From a virus, in the IMG/VR virus record IMGVR_UViG_3300008450_000609, positions 1 to 20,365 of that record: a DNA stretch of 20,365 nucleotides; one strand, 5' to 3'. Positions 7,803-16,481 of this stretch are shown here, one piece after another. The translations under genes and the position numbers were made by a program. The stretch's first letter is position 1. The number at the start of each line of letters is the position of its first letter. Under the pieces are notes generated by a model that was not told the DNA's origin, did no database searches, and saw nothing but the letters and a program-made list of their open reading frames with translations.

Positions 7803-8966
7803 ATGAGTTTAAGTATTACACAAACACCTGCATTAGTATCTTTGGCACAATCTCCGATTATATTTACTCTTTCGGAGAATACACCTGTATATACATCATC
7901 CTCATTTCAATATGTAGGTGAATTATATTATTGGACTGGTAGTTTAACTAACTCATCATCCTTTTCAGATTATACAATTGTAAAGTTTCCGAACACTGCA
8001 ACTGTAGGTATATTTGATTTGAATAGAATTATTAACTCTACACTAACTGATTTAGCACAGGCAAATAGTTCATCGGTAACATATTACGCAGTTGATTTCT
8101 ATTATCAGTATTTAAGTGGTAGTACTTATGTTACATCATCTCACTTAAAATCTGATACATACAAAGCATTGGATGGGTATGGTGTATTCCAAGAACCAAT
8201 TGGACAGAATATCACATCTGCTTCCGTACATTGGCCGTTGATGACTAGTGGGCCTGTCACTCAATCTGCGTTGATAACTAACGAAGGGTATAGTGGTGTA
8301 TACACCGGAACTGCGGGTGGTTTAGAACCCACGAAAATAGTGTATACATCGAACGTAGGAAATGGGGACTATTTTGTAAGTTCTTCTACATCTTCTTCGG
8401 GTCAGATTTATCGTTATCCAATTGGACCTGCAGAAAGTGGATTCCCATTATCTACTACTGGATTAGAATACTATACCGTACAAGCATATTCAGGTTCAAC
8501 TGCATTAGGTACTTCGATAAAATACGATATAGTATGTAATCAAAAATATCCTAATGTAAGAGTTAAATTTAAGAATCGTTTTGGACAATTCGATTGGATT
8601 AACTTTAATATGGTTAGTAGACAATCATTTGGAACTGAAAGAAAAACTTATCAACCTCAATTAGGCTCATGGGAAAGTTCCACATTTGGATATAATAATT
8701 ACGATACAGCAACACAAGCATATATTGTAGATTCTAAACAGATGTTAAGTGTAAATACATATTGGTTACCTGAAGATTATAATGATATTATAAAACAACT
8801 ATTAGTATCTGATGAAATATATTGGATTACTGATGAAGTGAGTGGAGTGCTTAAACCATTAACTATTGTAACTCAAAATATATTATTTAAGACATCTGTA
8901 GTGGATAAATTAATTCAATATCAATTTGATTTCCAATTAGGTCAGCCTTACAAGCTCATCATGTGA
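7803..8966 (+). CDS. Minor/distal tail protein
   Basis: A 387-residue protein with no membrane segment. The N-terminal ~220 residues are Ser/Thr/Tyr-rich and strand-like. The C-terminal ~140 residues carry a pattern I recognise from Bacteroidota phage tail proteins: YPNVRVKFKNRFGQFDWINF, then RKTYQPQLGSWES, then NTYWLPEDYNDIIKQLLVSDEIYWI, and a final strand QFDFQLGQPYKLIM. Its place before the large 646-residue tail protein fits a distal tail or baseplate-hub role. No enzymatic motif is visible. Confidence 0.6.
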   Translation: MSLSITQTPALVSLAQSPIIFTLSENTPVYTSSSFQYVGELYYWTGSLTNSSSFSDYTIVKFPNTATVGIFDLNRIINSTLTDLAQANSSSVTYYAVDFYYQYLSGSTYVTSSHLKSDTYKALDGYGVFQEPIGQNITSASVHWPLMTSGPVTQSALITNEGYSGVYTGTAGGLEPTKIVYTSNVGNGDYFVSSSTSSSGQIYRYPIGPAESGFPLSTTGLEYYTVQAYSGSTALGTSIKYDIVCNQKYPNVRVKFKNRFGQFDWINFNMVSRQSFGTERKTYQPQLGSWESSTFGYNNYDTATQAYIVDSKQMLSVNTYWLPEDYNDIIKQLLVSDEIYWITDEVSGVLKPLTIVTQNILFKTSVVDKLIQYQFDFQLGQPYKLIM

Positions 8967-8969
8967 TGA

Positions 8970-9001
8970 TTTGAAAATGTGAATTATTTTTCGTATATTA
9001 A
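8970..9001 (+). promoter_or_regulatory. Flavobacterial-type promoter for the endonuclease gene
   Basis: TTTG (8970-8973), a 20-bp spacer, then TATATTAA (8994-9001), preceded by G. This matches the Bacteroidota pattern (-33 TTTG/TTG, -7 TAnnTTTG) with the last two bases differing. It would start a transcript just before the ATG at 9014, giving the mobile gene its own promoter. Confidence 0.5.
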
Positions 9002-9013
9002 AATAAAAAAGTT

Positions 9014-9469
9014 ATGAAAAAGTGGTGTGTATACGAATTAGTAAATTTAATGGGAACGGTTGAATGGGTAGGAGAAACTACTAGATACAAAAGACGAATG
9101 TACGAACATACTAAAATAAAACCAAAGGATACACAGAGAAATGGTTATTTTTATGGAAGACAAGATATAATGATGAATATAGTACACGAGTTTGATAATA
9201 GAAAAGATGCTCTAGAATTAGAAAGTGAATTGAAAACATTTTATGGATTACCATTGAGTGAGAAAGAAGGTAGGTTAAAAGGAGCTTTAAAAGGTGGAAA
9301 ATCTGCAGTTGAATCAGGACAATTAAAGTCAGTATGTAGTATGGGAGGAAAAATTGGTGGAAAGATAGCAGGTAAGTTACAATCACAAAAGGAATACATT
9401 TGTCCAAATTGCAATAGAAAAGGAAGAGGAAATAGATTCGTATCACATATTAAAAATTGTAAAATATAA
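9014..9469 (+). CDS. GIY-YIG-type homing endonuclease (free-standing)
   Basis: A 151-residue protein. Residues 5-35 fit the GIY-YIG nuclease core: CVYEL (GIY-like strand, residues 5-9), VEWVG (YIG-like strand, 16-20), then ETTRYKRRMYEH with Arg24/Arg28 and His32; Glu at about residue 70 in ALELESELK is a candidate metal-binding residue. A Lys/Gly-rich linker (GGKIGGKIAGK, ~111-121) resembles NUMOD-type DNA-binding repeats, and residues 130-149 form CPNC-x11-H-x3-C, a zinc finger. Such enzymes cut intronless or gene-free alleles to spread their own gene. It sits between two tail genes with its own promoter-like site and is likely a mobile insertion. Confidence 0.75.
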   Translation: MKKWCVYELVNLMGTVEWVGETTRYKRRMYEHTKIKPKDTQRNGYFYGRQDIMMNIVHEFDNRKDALELESELKTFYGLPLSEKEGRLKGALKGGKSAVESGQLKSVCSMGGKIGGKIAGKLQSQKEYICPNCNRKGRGNRFVSHIKNCKI

Positions 9470-9472
9470 ATA

Positions 9473-11413
9473 ATGTCAATAATCAGTACGCAAGCATTTA
9501 CTTTCCGATTAGTAGCAAACGATACACAATTAGATACATTTGATGATGAAGATATTTTATTATCAAATAATGTAACAGGTCTATTTGATATTGGAGTTCT
9601 ACCTTCTGATTTTACTAGACAGATTACTCTGCCTGGTACAAAGGTAAATAATGCCTTTTTTGAGCATGTTTACGATATTAGTGTAGAATCACCTTTCTTA
9701 TTTAACACAAATATAAAGGTTCCTGCATACTTTGATTTTGATTCAATCTATCTTTCTAATGGTTATTTGCAATTAAATAAAGTAAATCTTATTGCAAATA
9801 AATTCATTGAATCATACGAAGTTACAATATATGGTACTCTATCATCATTTGGTAGAGATATAAACAGAGAATATCTAACTGATTTAACTTCTCTTACACA
9901 ATATAACCATACTGCATCTTATGATAATATATCAGCAAGTTGGGGAGGTAATCTTTTTAATGGTGATATAGTATACCCTCTTGCAGATTATGGTAAAGGG
10001 TATCAATTTGCACAAGGTAGTTTACAAACATTTGGAATAAATGATATAGATGGTGCTCTAACCGTACAAAACTTCAAACCTGCAATCAGAGCTAAAGTAG
10101 TATTAGATGCAATCTTTGAAGAAGCAGGATATACATACACTTCATCTTTCTTAAACCAAAGTTGGTTTGATGATGTGTATATGATTTGTAATAACTCTTT
10201 AAAATATCCTGAATTTTCATCTGTTGATTTAGAAACATACGGTAAGATAAAAGTAGGTGCTATTTCAGGTAGTAATATGACAGATGTTGTATTAGTTTCT
10301 GGTAGTTTTACTACACTGCCGTGGATTAACGTATTATCAGACCCACAAGGGTTTTATAATAATAATGCCTATACTGTAGATAGAATAACAAATATAGAAG
10401 GTGTTCTAAATCTTAATATAAATGTAAGTTGTTCTGTCAATAATATACCAGGCACATTTTCAAATAATGGTAGGTGGCAAATAAGAATGTATAATACATC
10501 TACTGCAACTGCGTATGGTTTAACTGCAATACAATCTTATAATCTTTTCTTTGACCAATTACAAAATAGTAGAAGTGGTGGTATCAATACTACATACGAA
10601 TTACAAACACAATTTAAGTTGTATGATATTCCATCAGGTAGTTATTATTTCCAAATAATGCAATCTCCAAATTCACCAACAGGTACTTTGCCTACGGTGA
10701 CTATGGACCCTGGTGGAACAACAAAATCTTATTTAGAAGTTACACAAGTAAATCAGGCAGCTGATGGATTGGTAATGGATATACCATCTAATATGCCGTT
10801 TGGAACTAGTGGTATAAAGCAAATAGATTTTATAATAGGATTACAAAAGAAATTCAATTTAGTAATTTATCCAAATAAAACTAAAGCAAATGAATTCATT
10901 ATAGAATCATTTAACAATTGGTATAATAAAGGACAAAGATGGGATTTCAATAAATACATCAATTTAGATGAGAAGATTGAAGTTATACCTGCGAATAACC
11001 TTGCAGTAAATCAGTTGAATTTCGGAGATACATTAGACCAGGATTACCTTTCACAACAATTCTCAAAAGCAGCAAATAGAGAATATGGTAAGATTTATTA
11101 TACTGATACTACAAACTTCTTCTCACAAGGTAGGTTTGATGTTAAAACAACATTTGCATCAACTCCTTTAACTAGGATTGCAGGAACTGGTCTATCAGGT
11201 TCCGTTGGAGGTTTAAACCCACCAACACCAACTTGCGCAATTTACTCAATTGGACCTGCTACTTATAGTGGAGATGCATATTGGACTAATTGTGATGGTT
11301 CGTATGGTTCTTATTTCTTAAATTATGGTAATACATACTATGGTGCAGGGTGTATTAAGATTGGTACAATAACTGGTCAACCATTTACTTATATAACCAG
11401 TTGCTCTTCTTAA
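9473..11413 (+). CDS. Large distal tail protein, N-terminal part
   Basis: A 646-residue protein starting three bases after the endonuclease gene. The N-terminus (LLSNNVTGLFDIGVLPSDF, then RQITLPGTKVNNAFFEHVYD) and the later DFIIGLQKKFNLVIYPNK and WDFNKYINLDEKIEVIPANN stretches are conserved in big tail proteins of Bacteroidota phages, expected at the tail tip. It ends with a Cys-rich segment after NPPTPTC (residue ~585 on; six Cys, WTNCDGSYGSYF). In relatives as I remember them, the chain continues after such a segment into the sequence that here starts a separate gene at 11425. The two genes therefore look like halves of one ancestral protein. Confidence 0.65.
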   Translation: MSIISTQAFTFRLVANDTQLDTFDDEDILLSNNVTGLFDIGVLPSDFTRQITLPGTKVNNAFFEHVYDISVESPFLFNTNIKVPAYFDFDSIYLSNGYLQLNKVNLIANKFIESYEVTIYGTLSSFGRDINREYLTDLTSLTQYNHTASYDNISASWGGNLFNGDIVYPLADYGKGYQFAQGSLQTFGINDIDGALTVQNFKPAIRAKVVLDAIFEEAGYTYTSSFLNQSWFDDVYMICNNSLKYPEFSSVDLETYGKIKVGAISGSNMTDVVLVSGSFTTLPWINVLSDPQGFYNNNAYTVDRITNIEGVLNLNINVSCSVNNIPGTFSNNGRWQIRMYNTSTATAYGLTAIQSYNLFFDQLQNSRSGGINTTYELQTQFKLYDIPSGSYYFQIMQSPNSPTGTLPTVTMDPGGTTKSYLEVTQVNQAADGLVMDIPSNMPFGTSGIKQIDFIIGLQKKFNLVIYPNKTKANEFIIESFNNWYNKGQRWDFNKYINLDEKIEVIPANNLAVNQLNFGDTLDQDYLSQQFSKAANREYGKIYYTDTTNFFSQGRFDVKTTFASTPLTRIAGTGLSGSVGGLNPPTPTCAIYSIGPATYSGDAYWTNCDGSYGSYFLNYGNTYYGAGCIKIGTITGQPFTYITSCSS

Positions 11414-11424
11414 AATAATATATT

Positions 11425-11955
11425 ATGTCACAAATAATTCCTATATACATTCCAACCTATATTTCAGACCAGGAGTATAGTCCTAGTCGTGTATTACCTC
11501 GTTTGTTTTTTTACAATGGAATGATTGATTGTGAACAATACTATATTGAAAGTGGTTCGATAAATCAATATGGTATTGCAAAAGAACAAACTGCATTTCC
11601 ATATTTTGATAATTACAATGTGGTAACAGGTTCGTTTCCATCTGAAGGTAGTAGAACTCTTCTTTTTAATAACGAAGCACCATCGTATGGTTTAGCACCA
11701 ACTGCTTCACTATATACTGAATACTGGGAAGATTATATTTCCTTACTATATAATCCAAGAACGCGTTTGTTGAATTGTTCAGCAATCATTCCTTTAGCAG
11801 ATTATGTTAAAATGGAATTGAATGATATAGTAAATTTTAGAGGTAACTATTATCACCTTCGTGCTATAAATGATTACTCACTAAAAGATGGTACTTGCTC
11901 TTTACAATTATTAGGTCCTATTATAGCTGACGCATTAGATAATACCTATCAATAA
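11425..11955 (+). CDS. Distal tail protein, C-terminal part (split from upstream gene)
   Basis: A 176-residue protein beginning 11 bp after the previous stop in another frame. Its sequence (SPSRVLPRLFFYNGM, FPYFDNYN, SRTLLFNNEAPSYG, YWEDYISLLYNPRTRLLNCSAIIPLADY, NDIVNFRGNYYHLRAINDY, CSLQLLGPII) reads like the C-terminal domain of the large tail proteins of this phage group rather than a stand-alone family. It probably folds with, or is assembled next to, the 646-residue product. It has its own ATG and an A-rich upstream (TTAAAATAATATATT), so separate translation is credible. Confidence 0.65.
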   Translation: MSQIIPIYIPTYISDQEYSPSRVLPRLFFYNGMIDCEQYYIESGSINQYGIAKEQTAFPYFDNYNVVTGSFPSEGSRTLLFNNEAPSYGLAPTASLYTEYWEDYISLLYNPRTRLLNCSAIIPLADYVKMELNDIVNFRGNYYHLRAINDYSLKDGTCSLQLLGPIIADALDNTYQ

Positions 11956-11983
11956 TTAAAACATATATAATTGTTATTCTAAT

Positions 11984-12193
11984 ATGATAAAAGCACTAAT
12001 AGAATTATTAAACTCTTCAGATTACTACGGTGTATCTGAAAGAGTAGATATAGCAAAAGGAAAGTATCAAATGCCAATCGGTTGGAAAGATAGTTTTAAT
12101 AAAATTAAAAGACATTCTAAAAGAGAAAGAGAACCGATAACTTGGAAAATTGTTTGGAATAAAATAAAAGATAAATGGCTGATAAGACGGTAA
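11984..12193 (+). CDS. Small basic protein before the tape measure
   Basis: A 69-residue, strongly basic protein (SFNKIKRHSKREREPITWKIVWNKIKDKW). It overlaps the tape-measure gene by 19 bp. In many phages this place holds tail-assembly chaperones made by frameshifting, but the tape-measure frame has a TAA immediately before its ATG, so a -1 shift would not fuse the two. Function unknown; overlap suggests coupled translation with the tape measure. Confidence 0.6.
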   Translation: MIKALIELLNSSDYYGVSERVDIAKGKYQMPIGWKDSFNKIKRHSKREREPITWKIVWNKIKDKWLIRR

Positions 12194-14175
12194 AAGTAAA
12201 AGTTGATGTAGAAACTGATGTAGAACCATCATTAGCAGCTCTTCGTGCTCTTAAAAAACAATTAAAAGAAACTGCTGCAGGTTCGCAAGAGTTTGCTGTT
12301 TTACAAAGACAGATTGATGATGTACAGGATTCATTAGCAGGTGCAAGAGCAGGTGCGGGTAACTTTGCAGATGTATTAGGTACATTACCAGGTCCTATTG
12401 GTGCTATTGGTGGGCAAGCTGCCGGAACACTTCAAACTCTAAAACAATTTTCAAATCTCAAATTATCAAATATACAGGCATCTTTTGTTGAATTAGGTAC
12501 TGATATAGGTGATGTTATAACAGGATTTGGTGAACTTACAGGTATTACAAAAGTATATACTGTCCTTAATGCATTCCTAGCTAAATCATTTGTTGCAGTT
12601 GGTGTTGCAGAAGGAGCTGCAGCAGTAGGTGCTAAAGCATTTGCAGCGGCATTAGTTACAACTGGTATCGGTGCCATTGTGGTTGCATTAGGTACGTTAA
12701 CGGCTATCTTTATGCAGTATGTAGATGCCGCAGAAAACGCAGCAGCTGCTCAAAAGAACTTTAACGAACAAAGAGAAAAGATGAGTGTGGAAGCTTTAAC
12801 GGTGGAACAAGCAGCGTTAAAGAGAAGTATGGATTTATTAAAATCAGAAGCAAAATTAAGAGGTGCTTCACAAAAAGAATTATTTGCATTAGACCAACAG
12901 GCTAGAAATTTAAGTTTAAGAGCATTAGAAAGACACTATAAAGAATTATCTGATACGGATAGTGAAGAGGGTAGAAAAACTTTACAAAGTATAAAGAATC
13001 TTCAAACTGAAATTAAGGTTGAAGAGAATAACTTTAGGGCTGCACAATTAGAGGCACAAAAACAAAGTGGGCAAAAACGTATTGATACAACTTCTCAAAT
13101 ACTAAAGAAGGAACTTGAGGAAGTTCAAAAGAATGCAAAAGATGCGTTTGTTGGATTGATGAGTGAAAAGGCTAAAGAAATCTTTTTGATTGAAGAAAAG
13201 TTTGCTCAACAAATCCAACTTGCAACTAAACATGGTGCAGATACAAAGGTTTTAGCAGAACTTCAACAAAAAGAATTAAGGGATGTTAATGACAAGTATA
13301 ATCAAATTGAGTTAGATAAAAAGAAAGAAAAGGATGCTAAAGATAAAGAACTCCTACTTAAAGCTCAACAAGATGAAAGAGGTATTCTATTACTAGGTTT
13401 ACAAACTCGTTTAGAAGAGTTAGATAGAAAGAACCAATTATCTGATTTAGATTTTCAGCAAGATTTAGAACGATTAGCAGAACAAAGAACTATACTTGCA
13501 GAGCAAGAAGCAATTGATTTACAAAATACAGAACTTACTGAATTTCAAAAAACTGAAATCCGTAAGAGGTATGCTGATGCAAGAAAAGGTATAACCGATG
13601 AAGAGATTGCAACTGAAAAGGCTGCAATGATGGCTAAACAGGATATCAATATGGCATATCTTGGTTTGTTTGAACAATTCGGTAGTGTATTAGGACAAAT
13701 AGCAGGTAAGAATAAAGCACTTGCAATTAGTGGTGTTGTAATCCAACAGGCAGCTGCAATCGGACAAATCATTGCAAGTACTGCAATAGCAAATGCTAAA
13801 GCAGTAGCAGCAACTCCTTTAACTGCGGGAATGCCGTTTGTTGCTATAAATACTGTATCAGCAGGATTAAGTATTGCATCTACAATAGCTGCAGCTGCTA
13901 AATCCATACAACAAATAAATGCACAACCAGGAGCTAGTGGAGGTAGTGGTGGTGCTGGAGGTGGTGGAGGTGCTCAAATCTCTGCACCAAGAGTAGCAGG
14001 AATATCTGCACCACAAATCAATACAGGTGGTGGAATGAATCCATCATCACAAATAGCTGAAACTTTAGGTGCAGCTCAAAAACCAGTTCGTGCTTATGTG
14101 GTTAGTGGTGATGTATCATCAGCACAAGCATTAGATAGAAGGACTAGTAGAGCTGCTACATTTACAGGTGGATGA
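12175..14175 (+). CDS. Tape measure protein
   Basis: A 666-residue protein that sets tail length and is ejected at infection. Residues 1-60 are a helical start (VDVETDVEPSLAALRALKKQ), a Gly/Pro/Ala region follows, and residues ~140-180 form a hydrophobic stretch (VTTGIGAIVVALGTLTAIF). Residues ~186-505 are long Lys/Glu/Gln-rich coiled coil. Residues ~530-585 are again hydrophobic and Ala-rich (ISGVVIQQAAAIGQIIAST), then a Gly-rich linker and a C-terminus ending PVRAYVVSGDVSSAQALDRRTSRAATF, typical of Bacteroidota phage tape measures. At about 1.5 angstrom per residue this predicts a tail near 100 nm. No sheath gene is seen, so a siphovirus is more likely than a myovirus. Confidence 0.85.
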   Translation: MADKTVKVKVDVETDVEPSLAALRALKKQLKETAAGSQEFAVLQRQIDDVQDSLAGARAGAGNFADVLGTLPGPIGAIGGQAAGTLQTLKQFSNLKLSNIQASFVELGTDIGDVITGFGELTGITKVYTVLNAFLAKSFVAVGVAEGAAAVGAKAFAAALVTTGIGAIVVALGTLTAIFMQYVDAAENAAAAQKNFNEQREKMSVEALTVEQAALKRSMDLLKSEAKLRGASQKELFALDQQARNLSLRALERHYKELSDTDSEEGRKTLQSIKNLQTEIKVEENNFRAAQLEAQKQSGQKRIDTTSQILKKELEEVQKNAKDAFVGLMSEKAKEIFLIEEKFAQQIQLATKHGADTKVLAELQQKELRDVNDKYNQIELDKKKEKDAKDKELLLKAQQDERGILLLGLQTRLEELDRKNQLSDLDFQQDLERLAEQRTILAEQEAIDLQNTELTEFQKTEIRKRYADARKGITDEEIATEKAAMMAKQDINMAYLGLFEQFGSVLGQIAGKNKALAISGVVIQQAAAIGQIIASTAIANAKAVAATPLTAGMPFVAINTVSAGLSIASTIAAAAKSIQQINAQPGASGGSGGAGGGGGAQISAPRVAGISAPQINTGGGMNPSSQIAETLGAAQKPVRAYVVSGDVSSAQALDRRTSRAATFTGG

Positions 14176-14206
14176 TAATTTTTAAATTTATAATTGTTAA
14201 TATAAT

Positions 14207-15424
14207 ATGAAAGATTTATTATACGAATTACGAATTGAAGATGATACCGATGAAGTTTTTGCTATTAGTTTAGTAGAATCACCAGCGATAGAATCAGACT
14301 TCATTTATTTTGATAAAGAAGTAGTTCAGTTTGCTAAAGTAGATACAGAACAAAGAATGTTGTTAGGCCCTATCTTAATACCTGATAAAAAGATATTAAG
14401 AGTAGATGGTGAGGGACAACCATACCACGTATTTTTTACAAAGGATACCGTTAAGAAATTAGCTCAAAACTACTTAATGAAAAAATATACTGATAAAGCA
14501 ACTATCGAACACGCTAAAAGTGTTAAGGGAGTTCATTTAGTAGAGAGTTGGGTTAAGGATGGTAAGTTAGATAAATCAAATAACTATGGTTTGAATCTAC
14601 CTGAAGGAAGTTGGGTAGGTATGTTTAAGATTACTGATGATAAGATTTGGAACGATTATGTTAAAACAGGTAAGGTACAAGGATTCTCTATTGAAGGTCT
14701 TTTTACTCATGCTTTAATGAAGGCTTCTAAAATCGATTTAGAGAAGGATATAGAGGACTTAAACGAAAATGAGGTAAAGATACTACTTGGACAGATTAAA
14801 GCTCTCATACGCAAGGATAATAGGTTCAAATCAAAAGAAAGAGTAGATATGGAATCTTACTCTGATTATCCAGATGGAGTTAAGAATAATGCCAAAAGAG
14901 CATTAGAATGGGCTGATAAAAACGGATGGGGTAGTTGCGGAACACCCGTTGGCAAACAAAGAGCAAACCAGCTCGCTAAAGGTGAACCGATTTCAGTAGA
15001 TACGATAAAGCGCATGTACTCATTTGTTAGTAGACACGAAAAGGATTTGGAAGTATCTAAATCATATTCAGATGGGTGTGGAAAACTTATGATGGATGCA
15101 TGGGGTGGATTAGCAGGAGGTCGTTGGGCAAAGAGTAAGTTAAGAGAATTAGGATTACTTACAGAAGCAAAAGAAGGAGTACCTCACTACACAGAAGATG
15201 GAAAACTATGGGAAGGACCTACACATAAAGGACCTGATGGTAGATTGATGACGGGTGAAGTACATACTGAAGATAGTAAGTATCTTTATCACAGAGAAGA
15301 ATTAAATAATCCCTTAATAGTAGCACCGTCATACGCTGGAGAACCAGCTACAATCAAAAAGAAACAAAGAGAAATCTTAACAGAAATGATGAAAAGTGAC
15401 GAAAAATTAGGATTATATGAATAG
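14207..15424 (+). CDS. XkdF-like capsid maturation protease with extra C-terminal domains
   Basis: A 405-residue, multi-domain protein. Residues ~20-170 resemble the XkdF-type (S78-related) prohead protease: SLVESPAIESDFIYF, MLLGPILIPDKKI, then IEHAKSVKGVHLVESW with His102 and VQGFSIEGLF with Ser161 as the probable catalytic pair. Residues ~217-317 are a second domain (SDYPDGVKNNAKRALEW, CGTPVGKQRANQLAKGEPIS, MYSFVSRHEKD, DAWGGLAGGRWAKSKL) often found with phage head proteases. The C-terminal part has HYTEDGKLWEGPTHKGPDG, a short motif seen in the same group. The gene lies after the tape measure, far from the capsid gene it should serve. Confidence 0.7.
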   Translation: MKDLLYELRIEDDTDEVFAISLVESPAIESDFIYFDKEVVQFAKVDTEQRMLLGPILIPDKKILRVDGEGQPYHVFFTKDTVKKLAQNYLMKKYTDKATIEHAKSVKGVHLVESWVKDGKLDKSNNYGLNLPEGSWVGMFKITDDKIWNDYVKTGKVQGFSIEGLFTHALMKASKIDLEKDIEDLNENEVKILLGQIKALIRKDNRFKSKERVDMESYSDYPDGVKNNAKRALEWADKNGWGSCGTPVGKQRANQLAKGEPISVDTIKRMYSFVSRHEKDLEVSKSYSDGCGKLMMDAWGGLAGGRWAKSKLRELGLLTEAKEGVPHYTEDGKLWEGPTHKGPDGRLMTGEVHTEDSKYLYHREELNNPLIVAPSYAGEPATIKKKQREILTEMMKSDEKLGLYE

Positions 15425-15740
15425 TAATTCAGTACATAGTAAGATTAGAGATTTCTTTGCTAAACCCCAAATCATTTCTGTAAGAAGATTGAGAAGTTTG
15501 ACATTGGCTAATAAGAACGTACCATTTAGAATATGGGGTTCGACATTAGAAGGTGATACATATTCAGGCAGAGAAGTATTTACATTCAACGGACCTAGTA
15601 GAAGTCCTGGTGTTGGATACAACTATAATGCAAGAGGATATATGATTATGTATGATATGAATAAAGGAGATTACAGAACCTTTGTATATGATAACATAAC
15701 AAAGTTAGAATTAAACGGAATTACATATAACATAAATTAA
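15417..15740 (+). CDS. Small conserved phage protein, SH3-like
   Basis: A 107-residue protein overlapping the protease gene by 8 bp (ATG within its last codons), indicating translational coupling. After a basic helical N-terminus (KIRDFFAKPQIISVRRLRSL) it is mostly strands (PFRIWGSTLEGDTYSG, YMIMYDMNKGDYRTFVYDNI, KLELNGITYNI), compatible with a small SH3-like barrel. I recall similar proteins in flavobacterial phages but know no function. Confidence 0.65.
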   Translation: MNSNSVHSKIRDFFAKPQIISVRRLRSLTLANKNVPFRIWGSTLEGDTYSGREVFTFNGPSRSPGVGYNYNARGYMIMYDMNKGDYRTFVYDNITKLELNGITYNIN

Positions 15741-15744
15741 AATT

Positions 15745-16089
15745 ATGCCAATCAATATAAGACCAGGAGAAAAAGAAGAAGAGTTCATATCTCGTTGTAT
15801 AGGTGAAGAAGTATCATCAGGTATAGAACAAACACAGGCAGCAGCTATTTGTTACTCCTATTGGAGAAAAGATAAGATGAGTAAGATTAAAGATACTACA
15901 TCTAAAGTAATGGCTAAAGTAGCGTATGATACAGATTTCAGAGGAATCAATTTAGGTCAGATTCTACCTAATGGTGATTATGAATTTGAAAATGGATTAG
16001 AAGATGCATGTTGGGATGGATATGAAGCCATTGGAACAAAGATATTGGATGGGGTTGAAGTGCCAAATTGTGTTCCTATAAAAGAATAA
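15745..16089 (+). CDS. Small conserved phage protein with CxxC-like N-terminal motif
   Basis: A 114-residue protein. The first ~45 residues (EEEFISRCIGEEV, QTQAAAICYSYWRKDK) match a short conserved segment often attached to phage head proteases, and the end (LEDACWDGYEAIGTKILDGVEVPNCVPI) matches another small module that I have seen in phage structural polyproteins. The middle (TSKVMAKVAYDTDF) looks like a linker. It starts five bases after the previous stop and may be a head-maturation partner of the protease, but no activity can be named. Confidence 0.65.
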   Translation: MPINIRPGEKEEEFISRCIGEEVSSGIEQTQAAAICYSYWRKDKMSKIKDTTSKVMAKVAYDTDFRGINLGQILPNGDYEFENGLEDACWDGYEAIGTKILDGVEVPNCVPIKE

Positions 16090-16090
16090 T

Positions 16091-16375
16091 ATGGATTCAA
16101 ATATATACTCTGTAATCATCACTGCTCTAACCGTATTAACTGGTACAGGTGCATGGAGATATTATGAGAAAAGAGCAGCTAAAAAAGATGCAGATGATAG
16201 ATTCATTCGTCAGGATTGTCAATCTCGTATCACTAAATTGGAAATCCTATTAGAAAAGAGTTCTGATGAAAAGAACGAGATGCGAGAACTTATTGTATCA
16301 CTTACTGCTCAAGTTGCTAGATTAGAAACAGAGGTTAAATACTTAATGGAAAATGGCAAAAACAAAGGACTCTAA
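16091..16375 (+). CDS. Membrane-anchored coiled-coil protein, possible lysis gene
   Basis: A 94-residue protein with one N-terminal hydrophobic segment (residues ~5-22, IYSVIITALTVLTGTGAW) followed by a charged linker and a long Glu/Leu coiled coil (ITKLEILLEKSSDEKNEM to ARLETEVKYLMEN). This layout fits an inner-membrane spanin- or holin-like lysis protein, though no lysin is present in the window to support it. It overlaps the next small gene by 23 bp. Confidence 0.6.
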   Translation: MDSNIYSVIITALTVLTGTGAWRYYEKRAAKKDADDRFIRQDCQSRITKLEILLEKSSDEKNEMRELIVSLTAQVARLETEVKYLMENGKNKGL

Positions 16376-16481
16376 AGGAAGTGCTAAAATATCATTCGGT
16401 AAAAAGAAGACCGGAGTAGCTAAAAAATCATACTCAAAGTATGAAGAGAAACCAAAGAAGTATGTCGGTCAGGGAAGATAG
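16353..16481 (+). CDS. Small Lys-rich protein (42 aa)
   Basis: ATG at 16353 overlaps the end of the previous gene; stop TAG at 16479-16481. The 42 residues are very basic: SFGKKKTGVAKKSYSKY followed by EEKPKKYVGQGR. The FGKKKxGxAKK plus YxGQGR ending is a pattern I recall from small genes at the end of structural modules in Bacteroidota phages. Role unknown; nucleic acid binding is plausible from charge only. Confidence 0.7.
   Translation: MAKTKDSKGSAKISFGKKKTGVAKKSYSKYEEKPKKYVGQGR

Noticed and set aside
12160-12193. Possible -1 frameshift joining the 69-aa gene to the tape measure, as in tail chaperones
   Set aside because: The tape-measure frame has TAA at 12172-12174 just before its ATG, and no slippery heptamer is seen, so no fusion can form.
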